Below are positions 8,315 to 17,126 of a stretch of DNA of 64,000 nt, piece after piece. The notes under the pieces were generated by a model that saw only the letters and a program-made list of their open reading frames with translations, was not told the origin of the DNA and searched no databases. The stretch's first letter is position 1. Each line of letters begins with the position of its first letter. Both the position numbers and the translations under genes were made by a program. Source of the DNA: UBA4582 sp002389265 (GTDB lineage: Bacteria; Pseudomonadota; Gammaproteobacteria; Pseudomonadales; Azotimanducaceae); the NCBI GenBank assembly GCA_943788825.1, contig CALSRT010000002.1:1057820-1121819 (forward strand), in the 5' to 3' direction.

Positions 8315-10078
8315 ATGCGTAGCCACTACTGTGGTCAGTTAAGGGACACACATATTGATGAAGAGGTTTCCCTGTGCGGCTGGGTTCATCGGCGCCGAGA
8401 TCACGGCGGTGTAATATTTCTGGATATTCGAGATCACGAAGGCATTGTGCAGGTGGTGTTTGACCCTGATACTGCCGCCAGTTTCGCCCTTGCAGATCAA
8501 GTGCGGAATGAGTATGTCCTGAACATCAAGGGCCGTGTCAGGCACCGTGACCAGGCCGCAATCAATCCTAAAATGGGCACAGGGATGATTGAAGTGCTGG
8601 GCAAAGAGCTCATTATTCTCAATACAGCGGAGACACCGCCTTTTCAGTTGGATGAGCATTCCGACGCCGGCGAAGATATTCGGTTGCGGTATCGCTACAT
8701 CGATTTGCGTCGACCGGAAATGCAGGAAAAAATCCGGTTGCGGTCAAAAACGGCACATTTTGTTCGCCGTTATCTTGAAGACCGGTCTTTTGTGGATATC
8801 GAAACGCCCATTCTGACCAAAGCGACGCCAGAGGGTGCCCGCGACTATCTGGTGCCGAGTCGGACTCATCCGGGACAATTTTTCGCATTGCCCCAGTCCC
8901 CACAAATCTTCAAGCAACTATTGATGATGTCTGGTTTTGACCGTTACTACCAGATCGCCAGATGTTTTCGTGATGAAGATTTGCGTGCGGACCGCCAGCC
9001 AGAGTTTACTCAAGTAGATATCGAAACCACGTTCATGGACGAGCAGCAGATCATGACGCTGACGGAAGACCTGTTTCGAGCATTGTTCAAGGAGATCATC
9101 GACGTCGAACTCGAGGCGTTTCCAGTGCTGACTTACGCCGAGGCTAAGCGTAAGTATGGTAGTGACCGACCGGACCTGCGGTTTGGTCTCGAGTTTGTTG
9201 ACGTGGCCGATCTCATGCAAGAAGTTGAGTTCAAGGTCTTCAGCGGCCCGGCCTCTGACTCCGGATCTCGAGTTGTCGCATTACGTCTGGAGCAGGGCGA
9301 TCGGCTGACTCGAAAGATGATCGACGACTATACAAAATTCGTTGGTATTTATGGTGCCAGAGGTCTGGCCTACATTCGGGTCAACGATCTTGACGCCGGC
9401 GTCGCAGGTCTCCAATCACCGATTTTGAAGTTCTTACCTGATGAAGTAGTGTTGAATATTCTTGCCCGTGTCGGCGCGAAGGATAAGGACATTATCTTTT
9501 TTGGTGCCGACAAGGCTGATATCGTCAACGATGCGCTCGGTGCGCTACGTAACAAGCTGGGCGAGGATTTGAATCTTTATACTCGACTCTGGGCGCCTTG
9601 CTGGGTCACTGATTTTCCGATGTTTGAGGCGGACAAGACCGGTAATTGGTCAGCGACTCATCATCCGTTCACCCAGCCTGTGGGGGATATGGACGAGATG
9701 CTCGCTAATCCCGGCGCGACCCTTTCCAGGGCTTATGATGTAGTGATAAACGGCCATGAAGTGGGTGGTGGTTCGATTCGTGTGCATCAGACCTCGATGC
9801 AGCAGCAAATCTTCAAGGTGTTGAAATTGTCTGATGATGAAGCCAACGTCAAATTTGGCTTTCTCCTTGAGGCGTTGCGCTATGGTGCGCCACCTCATGG
9901 AGGCCTGGCCATCGGTCTTGATCGTCTGATCATGTTGCTCTGTGGATCTCATGCGATTCGTGATGTCATCGCATTTCCGAAGACCCAAACAGCGGCATGC
10001 TTGTTGACGTCGGCACCCAGTGAAGTTGATCCGCAACAGCTCAAAGACTTGCATGTGGCGGTTCGTAAACCTGTCTGA
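8315..10078 (+). CDS. aspS: Aspartyl-tRNA synthetase (probably non-discriminating)
   Basis: Class II synthetase charging tRNA-Asp, 587 residues as usual for bacteria. Seen: N-terminal OB-fold anticodon domain with CGWVHRRRDHGG, motif 2 FRDEDLRADRQPEFTQVDIE, the bacterial GAD insertion at about residues 290-420, and motif 3 GLAIGLDRLIMLLCG. His30 within RRRDHGG corresponds to the residue reported in P. aeruginosa AspRS to allow charging of tRNA-Asn as well, in which case Asp-tRNA-Asn would be amidated by GatCAB. That property is inferred from this residue; position 81 is Ala here. Start ATG has GAGGTAA upstream. It is followed after 51 bases by yebC. Confidence 0.96.
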   Translation: MRSHYCGQLRDTHIDEEVSLCGWVHRRRDHGGVIFLDIRDHEGIVQVVFDPDTAASFALADQVRNEYVLNIKGRVRHRDQAAINPKMGTGMIEVLGKELIILNTAETPPFQLDEHSDAGEDIRLRYRYIDLRRPEMQEKIRLRSKTAHFVRRYLEDRSFVDIETPILTKATPEGARDYLVPSRTHPGQFFALPQSPQIFKQLLMMSGFDRYYQIARCFRDEDLRADRQPEFTQVDIETTFMDEQQIMTLTEDLFRALFKEIIDVELEAFPVLTYAEAKRKYGSDRPDLRFGLEFVDVADLMQEVEFKVFSGPASDSGSRVVALRLEQGDRLTRKMIDDYTKFVGIYGARGLAYIRVNDLDAGVAGLQSPILKFLPDEVVLNILARVGAKDKDIIFFGADKADIVNDALGALRNKLGEDLNLYTRLWAPCWVTDFPMFEADKTGNWSATHHPFTQPVGDMDEMLANPGATLSRAYDVVINGHEVGGGSIRVHQTSMQQQIFKVLKLSDDEANVKFGFLLEALRYGAPPHGGLAIGLDRLIMLLCGSHAIRDVIAFPKTQTAACLLTSAPSEVDPQQLKDLHVAVRKPV

Positions 10079-10129
10079 TGCGGCATGTATAAGCGGTGGA
10101 TTTAAAGATACTACTGATGGAGAAGGCTG

Positions 10130-10867
10130 ATGGCGGGTCATAGCAAGTGGAGCAACATCAAGCACCGCAAGGCGGGTCAAGATGCTAAGCGGGCAAAGGT
10201 ATTCACAAAAATCATTCGTGAGCTGACCGTTGCCGCTCGAGATGGTGGCGGGGTGTTGGAGGATAATCCAGGCCTGCGTACGGTGGTAGATAAGGCTAAA
10301 GCCTCGCAGATGCCCAAAGATACCATGGAGCGTGCGATAGCCAGAGGTGCTGGTGGCCTCGAGGGCAGCGATTTGGTGTCTTTGACCTATGAGGGCTACG
10401 GTCCAGGTGGTGTGGCGTTTTTGGTGGAAACGATGACCGATAATCGTAACCGAACGGTGGCGGAGGTTCGCCATGCCTTCACCAAAGCGGGGGGGAATCT
10501 GGGCACCGATGGGTCTGTCGCCTATCTGTTTGATCGCAAAGGTCTGCTCAATTTCGCGCCTGGGCTGGATGAAGAATTAGTCATGGAGCTGGCGATTGAT
10601 GCGGGTGCTGATGATGTGGACATCGCTGAAGATGGTTCTGTGGAAGTGATGACGACGCCAGAAAATTTTCTGTCCATCAAGGACGCATTAATGAGTGCAG
10701 ATTTTGAGCCCGTCAATGCTGAGATAGCCATGCTGCCACAGAACTATAGTGAACTTGATGCCGATATGGCCGAAAAAGTCATTCGTCTGATGGACAATCT
10801 GGAAGACCTGGATGATGTTCAGAACGTCTATACCAATGCCAGCTTCCCTGATAATGAAGAGGGCTAG
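10130..10867 (+). CDS. yebC: YebC/PmpR-family protein
   Basis: Conserved 245-residue protein starting MAGHSKWSNIKHRKAGQDAKR, the hallmark of the TACO1/YebC family. Internal family motifs include NPGLRTVVDKAKASQMPKDT and YEGYGPGGVAFLVE. Members have been described as transcriptional regulators (PmpR in Pseudomonas) and as factors relieving ribosome stalling at proline stretches. It lies between aspS and ruvC, the classic position in gammaproteobacteria, and is likely part of the same transcript. Full length with no anomalies. Confidence 0.95.
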   Translation: MAGHSKWSNIKHRKAGQDAKRAKVFTKIIRELTVAARDGGGVLEDNPGLRTVVDKAKASQMPKDTMERAIARGAGGLEGSDLVSLTYEGYGPGGVAFLVETMTDNRNRTVAEVRHAFTKAGGNLGTDGSVAYLFDRKGLLNFAPGLDEELVMELAIDAGADDVDIAEDGSVEVMTTPENFLSIKDALMSADFEPVNAEIAMLPQNYSELDADMAEKVIRLMDNLEDLDDVQNVYTNASFPDNEEG

Positions 10868-10955
10868 GCCGGCAGCCAGTATCTGTTCCACTCCTTGCGT
10901 GTGGTAAGCTGCTTTGTGCACCCGGGAATAGAAGCACTTTCATGACGCAGCATCG

Positions 10956-11519
10956 ATGACAATAATTCTAGGTATAGACCCAGGATCCTTGGTGACGGGA
11001 TTTGGAGTGATCGAATCGCAAGGCCCGCGCCAAGTGTATGTGGCGAGTGGCTGTATCAGAACCGCCGCAAAAGCTGATCTGGCAGGTAAATTGGCAGAGA
11101 TTTTTGCGGGGATCACGGAAATTATTCAGCAGTACAGTCCGCAAGAGATGGCGATCGAGAAGGTCTTCATGGCTAAAAGTGCGTCGTCTGCCTTAAAACT
11201 AGGCCAGGCGCGAGGCGCTGCTCTCGTTGCCGGAGCGAATCTGGGCTTGACCGTGTTCGAATATGAGGCGCGAAAAATCAAACAGGCAGTAGTGGGCACC
11301 GGTGCGGCGGAAAAAAGCCAGGTTCAGCATATGGTGAAGACATTATTAAAACTCCCGGCTCAACCCCAGCAGGATGCCGCCGACGCTCTGGCCATCGCGT
11401 TGTGCCATATTAATACCCAGCAAAATCTTAGCCGTATTGCAGGCGCAAACAGTTTTCGGCGAGGTCGAATGGTGAGCCTCGGACAACATTCTGGTAGCGA
11501 AGGGAAAACAGACAATTGA
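10956..11519 (+). CDS. ruvC: Crossover junction endodeoxyribonuclease RuvC
   Basis: Resolves Holliday junctions by symmetric nicking, acting with RuvAB. 187 residues. The N-terminal ILGIDPGSLVTGFG contains the first catalytic aspartate; the second acidic residue lies in EMAIEKVFMAKSASSALKLGQARG, and the C-terminal pair in DAADALAIALCH. The last 20 residues are variable and polar. The stop overlaps the TTG start of ruvA by four bases, so the two are translationally coupled. Confidence 0.96.
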   Translation: MTIILGIDPGSLVTGFGVIESQGPRQVYVASGCIRTAAKADLAGKLAEIFAGITEIIQQYSPQEMAIEKVFMAKSASSALKLGQARGAALVAGANLGLTVFEYEARKIKQAVVGTGAAEKSQVQHMVKTLLKLPAQPQQDAADALAIALCHINTQQNLSRIAGANSFRRGRMVSLGQHSGSEGKTDN

Positions 11520-12097
11520 TCGGTAGAGTCAGGGGTAAAATTTTAGAGAAGTCCACTCATCAAGTGGTTGTGGATGTGCAGGGTCTTGGCTATGAGGTTG
11601 ATATTCCCTTGACCACCTTCTTTCAGCTCGGCGATAGCGGTGCTGAAGTGATGCTGTATACCCACCTGGTGGTTCGTGATGATGCGCACCTGCTGTTTGG
11701 GTTTTCGACGGCTTCGGAGCGCGAGCTGTTTCGTGCCCTCATTAAGGTCAATGGTGTTGGACCGAAACTTGCCGTAGCGATCCTGTCTGGTGTGGATGCC
11801 AGGGCATTCAGTCGCTGCATTCAGAATAACGACGTCAAAGCACTGACGGCGCTGCCCGGTGTGGGCAAAAAAACGGCTGAAAGGCTGATTATTGAGATGC
11901 GTGACCGATTACCTGCCCTGACGGAAGGGTTGCTACCTGCTGCTCAACGAGCCCCTGACTTGGTTGCAGATGCCGAGGCAGCGCTCATCGGTCTTGGTTA
12001 TAAACCTCAGGAGGCAGCCAGGGCGCTGGGACAGATCGAAGATCAGGACGTCAGCGTTGAGCGCTTAATTCGCCAAGCGTTGAAGTCCCTCGCTTAA
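11516..12097 (+). CDS. ruvA: Holliday junction DNA helicase subunit RuvA
   Basis: Tetrameric junction-binding subunit that loads RuvB, 193 residues. The start codon is TTG, overlapping the ruvC stop; it was chosen because the encoded (M)IGRVRGKILEKS matches the invariant RuvA N-terminus. Seen: the OB domain at residues 1-64, the tandem helix-hairpin-helix motifs LIKVNGVGPKLAVAIL and LTALPGVGKKTAERLIIEM, and the C-terminal domain III (AALIGLGYKPQEAARAL) that contacts RuvB. The TTG probably tunes translation through coupling. Confidence 0.96.
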   Translation: MIGRVRGKILEKSTHQVVVDVQGLGYEVDIPLTTFFQLGDSGAEVMLYTHLVVRDDAHLLFGFSTASERELFRALIKVNGVGPKLAVAILSGVDARAFSRCIQNNDVKALTALPGVGKKTAERLIIEMRDRLPALTEGLLPAAQRAPDLVADAEAALIGLGYKPQEAARALGQIEDQDVSVERLIRQALKSLA

Positions 12098-12176
12098 AGT
12101 GCAGTATCTCCTGCCGAATAAGCGCTAATGTGGCAAACTGGGTGTTTAAGACCCGGTGAATGGGGACAGGCAGACA

Positions 12177-13226
12177 ATGATTGAATCGGATCGACTGGTA
12201 ACGCCAGAATCTACCCAGGGAGATTCAACTCAAGATTGGGCGATTCGCCCGAAAACCTTTGGCGAGTATCGCGGTCAGCCGCAGGTCAGTGAGCAGATGA
12301 CTATCTTCATTGATGCTGCCAGACGCCGTAGTGAGCACCTCGATCATACGCTGATATTTGGTCCTCCGGGCTTGGGTAAGACAACCTTGGCCAATATCAT
12401 TGCCAATGAAATGGGGGTGCAGATCAAAACGACCTCAGGGCCGGTAATTGATAAAAAGGGCGACCTAGTTGCGGCGCTGACCAATCTTGAGGCGGGAGAC
12501 GTACTGTTTATTGATGAGATTCACAGACTTTCACCAGCCATTGAGGAAGTGTTGTATCCCGCGATGGAAGATTTTCAAGTGGATATCACCATCGGTGAAG
12601 GTCCAGCGGCAAGAACGCTGAAGCTTGATTTACCGCCATTCACCCTCGTTGGTGCAACCACTCGAACGGGTTTGCTGACGTCTCCCTTGCGCGACCGGTT
12701 TGGAATTATTCAGCGTCTTGAGTTTTATCAGGTCGATGATCTTGCTCAAATCATCCTTCGCTCGTCGAACCTGCTCGGTGTGCGGACGGATCAAGCGGGT
12801 GCTCAGGAGATAGCGTTGCGGTCTCGAGGTACACCGCGAATTGCCAATCGTTTGCTTCGGCGTGTACGTGATTTCGCTGAGGTTAAAGCGAATGGTCATA
12901 TCGATAAGGCTGTGGCCGACGATGCGCTGAATATGTTGAAAGTCGACGCTAATGGCTTTGACCATATGGATAGACGCCTGCTCATGGCGCTGATCGAGAA
13001 ATTTGATGGTGGGCCGGTGGGTGTTGATAGTTTGGCGGCGGCCATTGGCGAAGAACGTGACACCATTGAGGATGTTTATGAGCCGTTTTTGATTCAGCAG
13101 GGCTTTATAATGCGTACGCCAAGAGGTAGGGTGGCCACTCGTCATGCCTATCTGCATTTTGGTTTGCCGATGCCTGCTGCCAGCCCGTTGCTTCAAGTTG
13201 ACGATATCCCAACTGAGCGAGACTAA
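12177..13226 (+). CDS. ruvB: Holliday junction branch migration ATPase RuvB
   Basis: AAA+ hexameric motor for branch migration, 349 residues. Seen: Walker A GPPGLGKTTLA, Walker B LFIDEIHRL, sensor 1 VGATTRTGLLTSPLRDRFG with the arginine finger, and sensor 2 RGTPRIANRLLRR, followed by the winged-helix C-terminus (IEDVYEPFLIQQGF and TPRGR). The ATG at 12177 gives the family N-terminus MIESDRL and has a GGGGACAGG site upstream; a GTG at 12156 would add seven residues. Only 12 bases separate the stop from the GTG of tolQ. Confidence 0.96.
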   Translation: MIESDRLVTPESTQGDSTQDWAIRPKTFGEYRGQPQVSEQMTIFIDAARRRSEHLDHTLIFGPPGLGKTTLANIIANEMGVQIKTTSGPVIDKKGDLVAALTNLEAGDVLFIDEIHRLSPAIEEVLYPAMEDFQVDITIGEGPAARTLKLDLPPFTLVGATTRTGLLTSPLRDRFGIIQRLEFYQVDDLAQIILRSSNLLGVRTDQAGAQEIALRSRGTPRIANRLLRRVRDFAEVKANGHIDKAVADDALNMLKVDANGFDHMDRRLLMALIEKFDGGPVGVDSLAAAIGEERDTIEDVYEPFLIQQGFIMRTPRGRVATRHAYLHFGLPMPAASPLLQVDDIPTERD

Positions 13227-13238
13227 AGAGTAATTGCC

Positions 13239-13919
13239 GTGAATGAGCCACTTTCGATTATCGACCTGGTAACAAATGCCAGTATTGTAGTGCAGTGTGT
13301 GATGGCCATATTGGTTCTGGCCTCAATGGTGTCATGGGTCATGATCTTTCAACGTGGCTTCAGCTTGTCGTCGATCAAGCGAGAGTCTATCGCCTTTGAA
13401 GATGAGTTTTGGTCGGGTAAGGATTTGCGCAAAATTTATCTGGAAATTGAAGCCAGTGAGCGTGAACCCGTGGGCATGGAGCTTATTTTTGTCGCGGGTT
13501 TCAAGGAATTTACGCGTCTGCGCCAGCAAAAGGAGGCAGATCCCGATCGCATTATGCAAAGCGTGCAGCGGGCCATGCGGGTTGCCTTGTTGCGAGAAGA
13601 GGAACGCATGGAAACAAGTTTGCCGTTTCTGGCGACAGTTGGCTCAACCAGCCCTTACATTGGTCTGTTCGGTACCGTCTGGGGCATTATGAATTCTTTT
13701 CGAGGGCTGGCAACAGTCAACCAAGCCAGTCTGTCTGTGGTAGCGCCGGGTATTTCCGAGGCGTTGGTGGCCACTGCGATCGGTCTGTTTGCAGCCATTC
13801 CCGCAGTGATTGCCTACAACCGTTTTGCTGCCCAGGTTGAAGTTATCGTGAATCGACTCGACGCTTTTACTGATGAGTTCAGCGGTATCTTGTACCGCGG
13901 CATTCGTCGACAGGATTAA
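13239..13919 (+). CDS. tolQ: Tol-Pal system proton channel subunit TolQ
   Basis: Inner-membrane protein of 226 residues that with TolR forms the proton-driven motor of the Tol-Pal system. Three membrane segments are visible: VVQCVMAILVLASMVSWVMIF near residue 20, TVGSTSPYIGLFGTVWGIM near 135 and LVATAIGLFAAIPAVIAYN near 180, the last two containing the conserved polar residues of the MotA/ExbB/TolQ family. GTG start. In many relatives a ybgC thioesterase gene sits between ruvB and tolQ; here it is absent. It heads the tolQRAB-pal-cpoB run. Confidence 0.95.
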   Translation: MNEPLSIIDLVTNASIVVQCVMAILVLASMVSWVMIFQRGFSLSSIKRESIAFEDEFWSGKDLRKIYLEIEASEREPVGMELIFVAGFKEFTRLRQQKEADPDRIMQSVQRAMRVALLREEERMETSLPFLATVGSTSPYIGLFGTVWGIMNSFRGLATVNQASLSVVAPGISEALVATAIGLFAAIPAVIAYNRFAAQVEVIVNRLDAFTDEFSGILYRGIRRQD

Positions 13920-13921
13920 TA

Positions 13922-14341
13922 ATGGCCAAAGCAGCAAGAAGAAAGCCCATGGCTGAGATCAACGTCGTCCCATACATCGACGTGACATTGGTGCTATTGG
14001 TTATTTTTATGGTGACTGCGCCTATGATGACCCAGGGCATCAATGTTGATCTACCGGATGCCGCCTCAGGACCGCTGTCAGTGAGTGAGAATGAACTGAC
14101 ACTGGTTGTCTCGGTTAAAGCAGATTCAACCTACTACATCAACGTGGGTGATGAGGAGCAAAGTGTCGCGCTCGAGTTGATCGGTGAACGCGCAGCGAAG
14201 ATTATTCAGGCAAATCCCGACATCAAGGTGCTGGTGGAGGGCGATCAGGCCCTCAACTATGGTGTTGTAGTGAACTTGATGAATGTTTTGCAACAGGCAG
14301 GGGCTGGGAGTGTGGGTCTCATCACAGAACCGCCGGGATAG
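13922..14341 (+). CDS. tolR: Tol-Pal system protein TolR
   Basis: ExbD/TolR family, 139 residues: short cytosolic start, one membrane helix with the proton-carrying aspartate in MAEINVVPYIDVTLVLLVIF, and a periplasmic domain. The protein works with TolQ to energise TolA. It begins two bases after the tolQ stop and ends four bases before tolA. Confidence 0.95.
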   Translation: MAKAARRKPMAEINVVPYIDVTLVLLVIFMVTAPMMTQGINVDLPDAASGPLSVSENELTLVVSVKADSTYYINVGDEEQSVALELIGERAAKIIQANPDIKVLVEGDQALNYGVVVNLMNVLQQAGAGSVGLITEPPG

Positions 14342-14345
14342 CATT

Positions 14346-15125
14346 ATGAGTTCGATCAGAACCTACATTGTGCCTGCGGTATTGGCCTTGGCAGTGCATG
14401 TCGGCGTCATCACCTTATTGTTAGTCAACTGGGATGAGGCGGCGCCAAGTGCCTCTGCTGCGGTAGAGCATTACTACATTAAGGCCGCACTAGTGGCGGA
14501 AAACCCGCATAAGGTCAAACAACAAAAGCTGGCTGACGCTGCTCTGCAGCGCCGTCAAGCCAAGGCTCGACTGGCAAAGCAGCGAGACGCAGCACGTCGA
14601 GCGCAATTAGATCAGGATGCCAAGGTGAAGGCTGATCTTGCGGCCAAGGCAAGTCAGGCTGCAAAAAAATCGCGCTTGGAGACCATGTTGGCTGCGGCGC
14701 AGCAGGCTGAAGAAAAGCGGGCTGAAGAGAAACTAGCGCAGGAGGCCAAGGAGGCTAAAGTGGCAACGGAGCAAGATCTGGCCCGTGCCCTCAGCGAGGA
14801 ACAGGACTATCGATTAGCAGTGACTGATGATGAAAAGGCCATGGCTTACGTGTCGCAGATCCAGCGTGAAATTATTCAGAACTGGTCAAGACCACCGAGT
14901 GCGCGAAATGGCATGCAGGTCTTGTTAACGGTATTTTTAGTGCCCACTGGGGAAGTGGTTGACGTAACGCTGAAAACCTCGAGTGGTAACGAGGCGTTTG
15001 ATCGTTCAGCGATGCTGGCGGTCCGTAAAGCCGAACGCTTTATTGTGCCTACCAATTCAGCGCAATTTGAACGTAATTTCCGCGAATTTGAGGTCATGTT
15101 CAGGCCTGAAGATCTAAGACTGTAA
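14346..15125 (+). CDS. tolA: Tol-Pal energy transducer TolA
   Basis: Periplasm-spanning protein of 259 residues that links TolQR to TolB and Pal. Seen: one N-terminal membrane helix (VPAVLALAVHVGVITLLLV, the SHLS-like region being AVHVG), a long Ala/Lys/Glu helical domain II at about residues 50-160 (AQQAEEKRAEEKLAQEAKEAK), and a TonB-like C-terminal domain (LLTVFLVPTGEVVDVTLKTS, NEAFDRSAMLAVRKAE). ATG 14346 was chosen because a start inside tolR at 14283 would place a non-family sequence before the membrane helix. Confidence 0.94.
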   Translation: MSSIRTYIVPAVLALAVHVGVITLLLVNWDEAAPSASAAVEHYYIKAALVAENPHKVKQQKLADAALQRRQAKARLAKQRDAARRAQLDQDAKVKADLAAKASQAAKKSRLETMLAAAQQAEEKRAEEKLAQEAKEAKVATEQDLARALSEEQDYRLAVTDDEKAMAYVSQIQREIIQNWSRPPSARNGMQVLLTVFLVPTGEVVDVTLKTSSGNEAFDRSAMLAVRKAERFIVPTNSAQFERNFREFEVMFRPEDLRL

Positions 15126-15135
15126 TAGGAATTCA

Positions 15136-16455
15136 ATGAAACTAAACGCTTACCTGATCACTCTGCTAGTCGTCTGTATCCCCGTCAAATCCGTGCTGGC
15201 AGATTTGCGGATTGAAGTAACCCAAGGGGTTGATAATGCGTTGAGGGTGGCCGTCGTCCCGTTTGATTGGCGGGGCGCTGGCAGGCTGCCAGAAAATATC
15301 AGCGACATCATCGATGCTGACTTAGTGCTCAGCGGCCGGTTTGAGAGTTTACCTGCCAGTCAGATGCTGAGTTTGCCCCATGAACCTGCAGAAATTTTCA
15401 ATCGCGATTGGCGTTTACTGAACGTTGAGTATCTGGTGATTGGGCATGTGTCACCAGTAGGTGATCGTTACCGTTTGACCTACACCTTATATAATGTCTT
15501 CAAGCAATCGGTGGAACTTCGCCAGACCATCGAGGGTGAGGCCAGCGAGATGCGCGATATGGCACACTATGCCAGCGACAGCGTGTTTAAAATTCTCACA
15601 GGCATCGAGGGGGCATTTTCGACCCAAATCATGTACGTGACTGCCTTGGGCCCGCTCACTGATCGCCGTTATCGGCTGAATATCGCTGATGCCGATGGCC
15701 ATCGAGTCGAGACCATGCTGGAATCCAAGGAGCCAATTCTTTCGGCGAGTTGGTCGCAAGATGGCCGTTATATCGCCTATGTATCCTTCGAAGTGGACAG
15801 TCGACCGGCAATATTTTTGCGCGATGTGGTCAATGGCACGCGACAGCAATTAACGAATTTCCCCGGGCTGAATGGTGCGCCGGCATTTTCGCCTGATGGC
15901 AAGCAGTTAGCAGTGGTTTTGTCAAAAGATGGTAACCCCGATATCTACATCCTTACTATTGCCGACCGGCGGCTGCGGCGGGTGACCAGACATTATGGTA
16001 TTGATACTGAGCCGTCTTGGAGCCCAGATGGTAAGGGCATTATTTTTACGTCTAACCGGGGAGGGCAGCCGCAGATTTACCAGATTCAGCTAGACGATCT
16101 ATCGATCGAACGGCTGACCTTCGAGGGCGACTATAACGCCAAGGCCAGTGTTTTGCCTGATGGCAGTGGTATCGTCATGGTGCATCGTCGGGAAGGGGTA
16201 TTCCATATCGCGATGCTGGATCTGATTCGCGGTCGTGTGACGGTGTTAACTGAGACAAGCCTGGATGAATCACCGAGTATTGCACCTAACGGCAGTATGT
16301 TGATTTACGCGACTCAATATGGCGGTGAGGGAATTTTGGCGGCTGTCTCTGTTGATGGCGGCGTAAAGTTTAATTTGCCTTCAAGTGAAGGTGATGTGCG
16401 AGAACCCGCTTGGTCGCCACAAAAACGGCGAATGTTTAAACCAATTTCGGAGTAG
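15136..16455 (+). CDS. tolB: Tol-Pal system periplasmic beta-propeller TolB
   Basis: Periplasmic protein of 439 residues with a Sec signal peptide ending near VKSVLA-D. N-terminal domain up to about residue 165, then a six-bladed propeller with repeated SPDGK-type blades (SWSQDGRYIAYVSFE, AFSPDGKQLAVVLS, SWSPDGKGIIFTSNRGG). It binds Pal and the TolA C-terminus and takes part in outer-membrane constriction. It starts 10 bases after tolA. Confidence 0.96.
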   Translation: MKLNAYLITLLVVCIPVKSVLADLRIEVTQGVDNALRVAVVPFDWRGAGRLPENISDIIDADLVLSGRFESLPASQMLSLPHEPAEIFNRDWRLLNVEYLVIGHVSPVGDRYRLTYTLYNVFKQSVELRQTIEGEASEMRDMAHYASDSVFKILTGIEGAFSTQIMYVTALGPLTDRRYRLNIADADGHRVETMLESKEPILSASWSQDGRYIAYVSFEVDSRPAIFLRDVVNGTRQQLTNFPGLNGAPAFSPDGKQLAVVLSKDGNPDIYILTIADRRLRRVTRHYGIDTEPSWSPDGKGIIFTSNRGGQPQIYQIQLDDLSIERLTFEGDYNAKASVLPDGSGIVMVHRREGVFHIAMLDLIRGRVTVLTETSLDESPSIAPNGSMLIYATQYGGEGILAAVSVDGGVKFNLPSSEGDVREPAWSPQKRRMFKPISE

Positions 16456-16553
16456 TTCTGATAGAATATGCGTTCCGAAATGTGACGTAATCGTATGCTT
16501 TTCGAGTTTAAATTGTGCTTTAATCTGCTATCAGCGATTTTCAGGAGCTAATT

Positions 16554-17105
16554 ATGCTAAGAATAACAACACGTGGTGTCATGGCAATCAGTTTTGCAGC
16601 CTTTGTTCTAGCTGGCTGTGCGTCGAAAACAGAGGTGGAAGAGCCTGTGGCAGAAGTAGCGCCGGTGGTAGTTGCGCCAGTAGTTGAAGCGCCTGTGGTT
16701 GCAGAGGTTAAGCGACCTATGGTCAGCGGTGGCAAGATTTCCGTGCCTGCTGCTGGTGGTATGGATGGAATGGAACAGCTGCAAGGGCTTTTCTACTTTG
16801 ACTTTGATCAGACCATCGTCAAACGTGCGGGTCATATGGAGCTAAGTAAGCATGCGATGGTATTGAAAGACGATTCGACATTACGAGTTCGCCTTGAAGG
16901 TCATGCCGATGAGCGTGGCACTCGTGAATACAACCTCGCCTTGGGTGAGCGTCGAGCAAATGCTGTGCGTGCTTACCTGGTTGCCGAAGGGGCCCCTCGT
17001 TCGCAGATCGAAGTGATTAGCTATGGTGAAGAGAAGCCAGTAGATGGTGGTCACAATGAAGCGGCCTGGGCGATGAATCGCCGAGTTGAAGTCGTTTACC
17101 GATAA
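16554..17105 (+). CDS. pal: Peptidoglycan-associated lipoprotein Pal
   Basis: Outer-membrane lipoprotein of 183 residues. The signal ends in lipobox VLAGC. A Val/Ala/Pro/Glu-rich linker (EPVAEVAPVVVAPVVEAPVV) follows, then the OmpA-like peptidoglycan-binding domain with FYFDFDQTIV, LEGHADERGTREYNLALGER and YGEEKPVDGGHNEAAWAMNR. In Pal the conserved Asp and Arg of this domain bind meso-diaminopimelate. Separated from tolB by 98 bases, enough for its own promoter. Confidence 0.96.
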   Translation: MLRITTRGVMAISFAAFVLAGCASKTEVEEPVAEVAPVVVAPVVEAPVVAEVKRPMVSGGKISVPAAGGMDGMEQLQGLFYFDFDQTIVKRAGHMELSKHAMVLKDDSTLRVRLEGHADERGTREYNLALGERRANAVRAYLVAEGAPRSQIEVISYGEEKPVDGGHNEAAWAMNRRVEVVYR

Positions 17106-17126
17106 ATAGGGTTGCGGGCTATTCCG

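Noticed and set aside
12630..13196. 188-codon minus-strand frame opposite ruvB
   Set aside because: Shadow of ruvB; composition shows no coding character.
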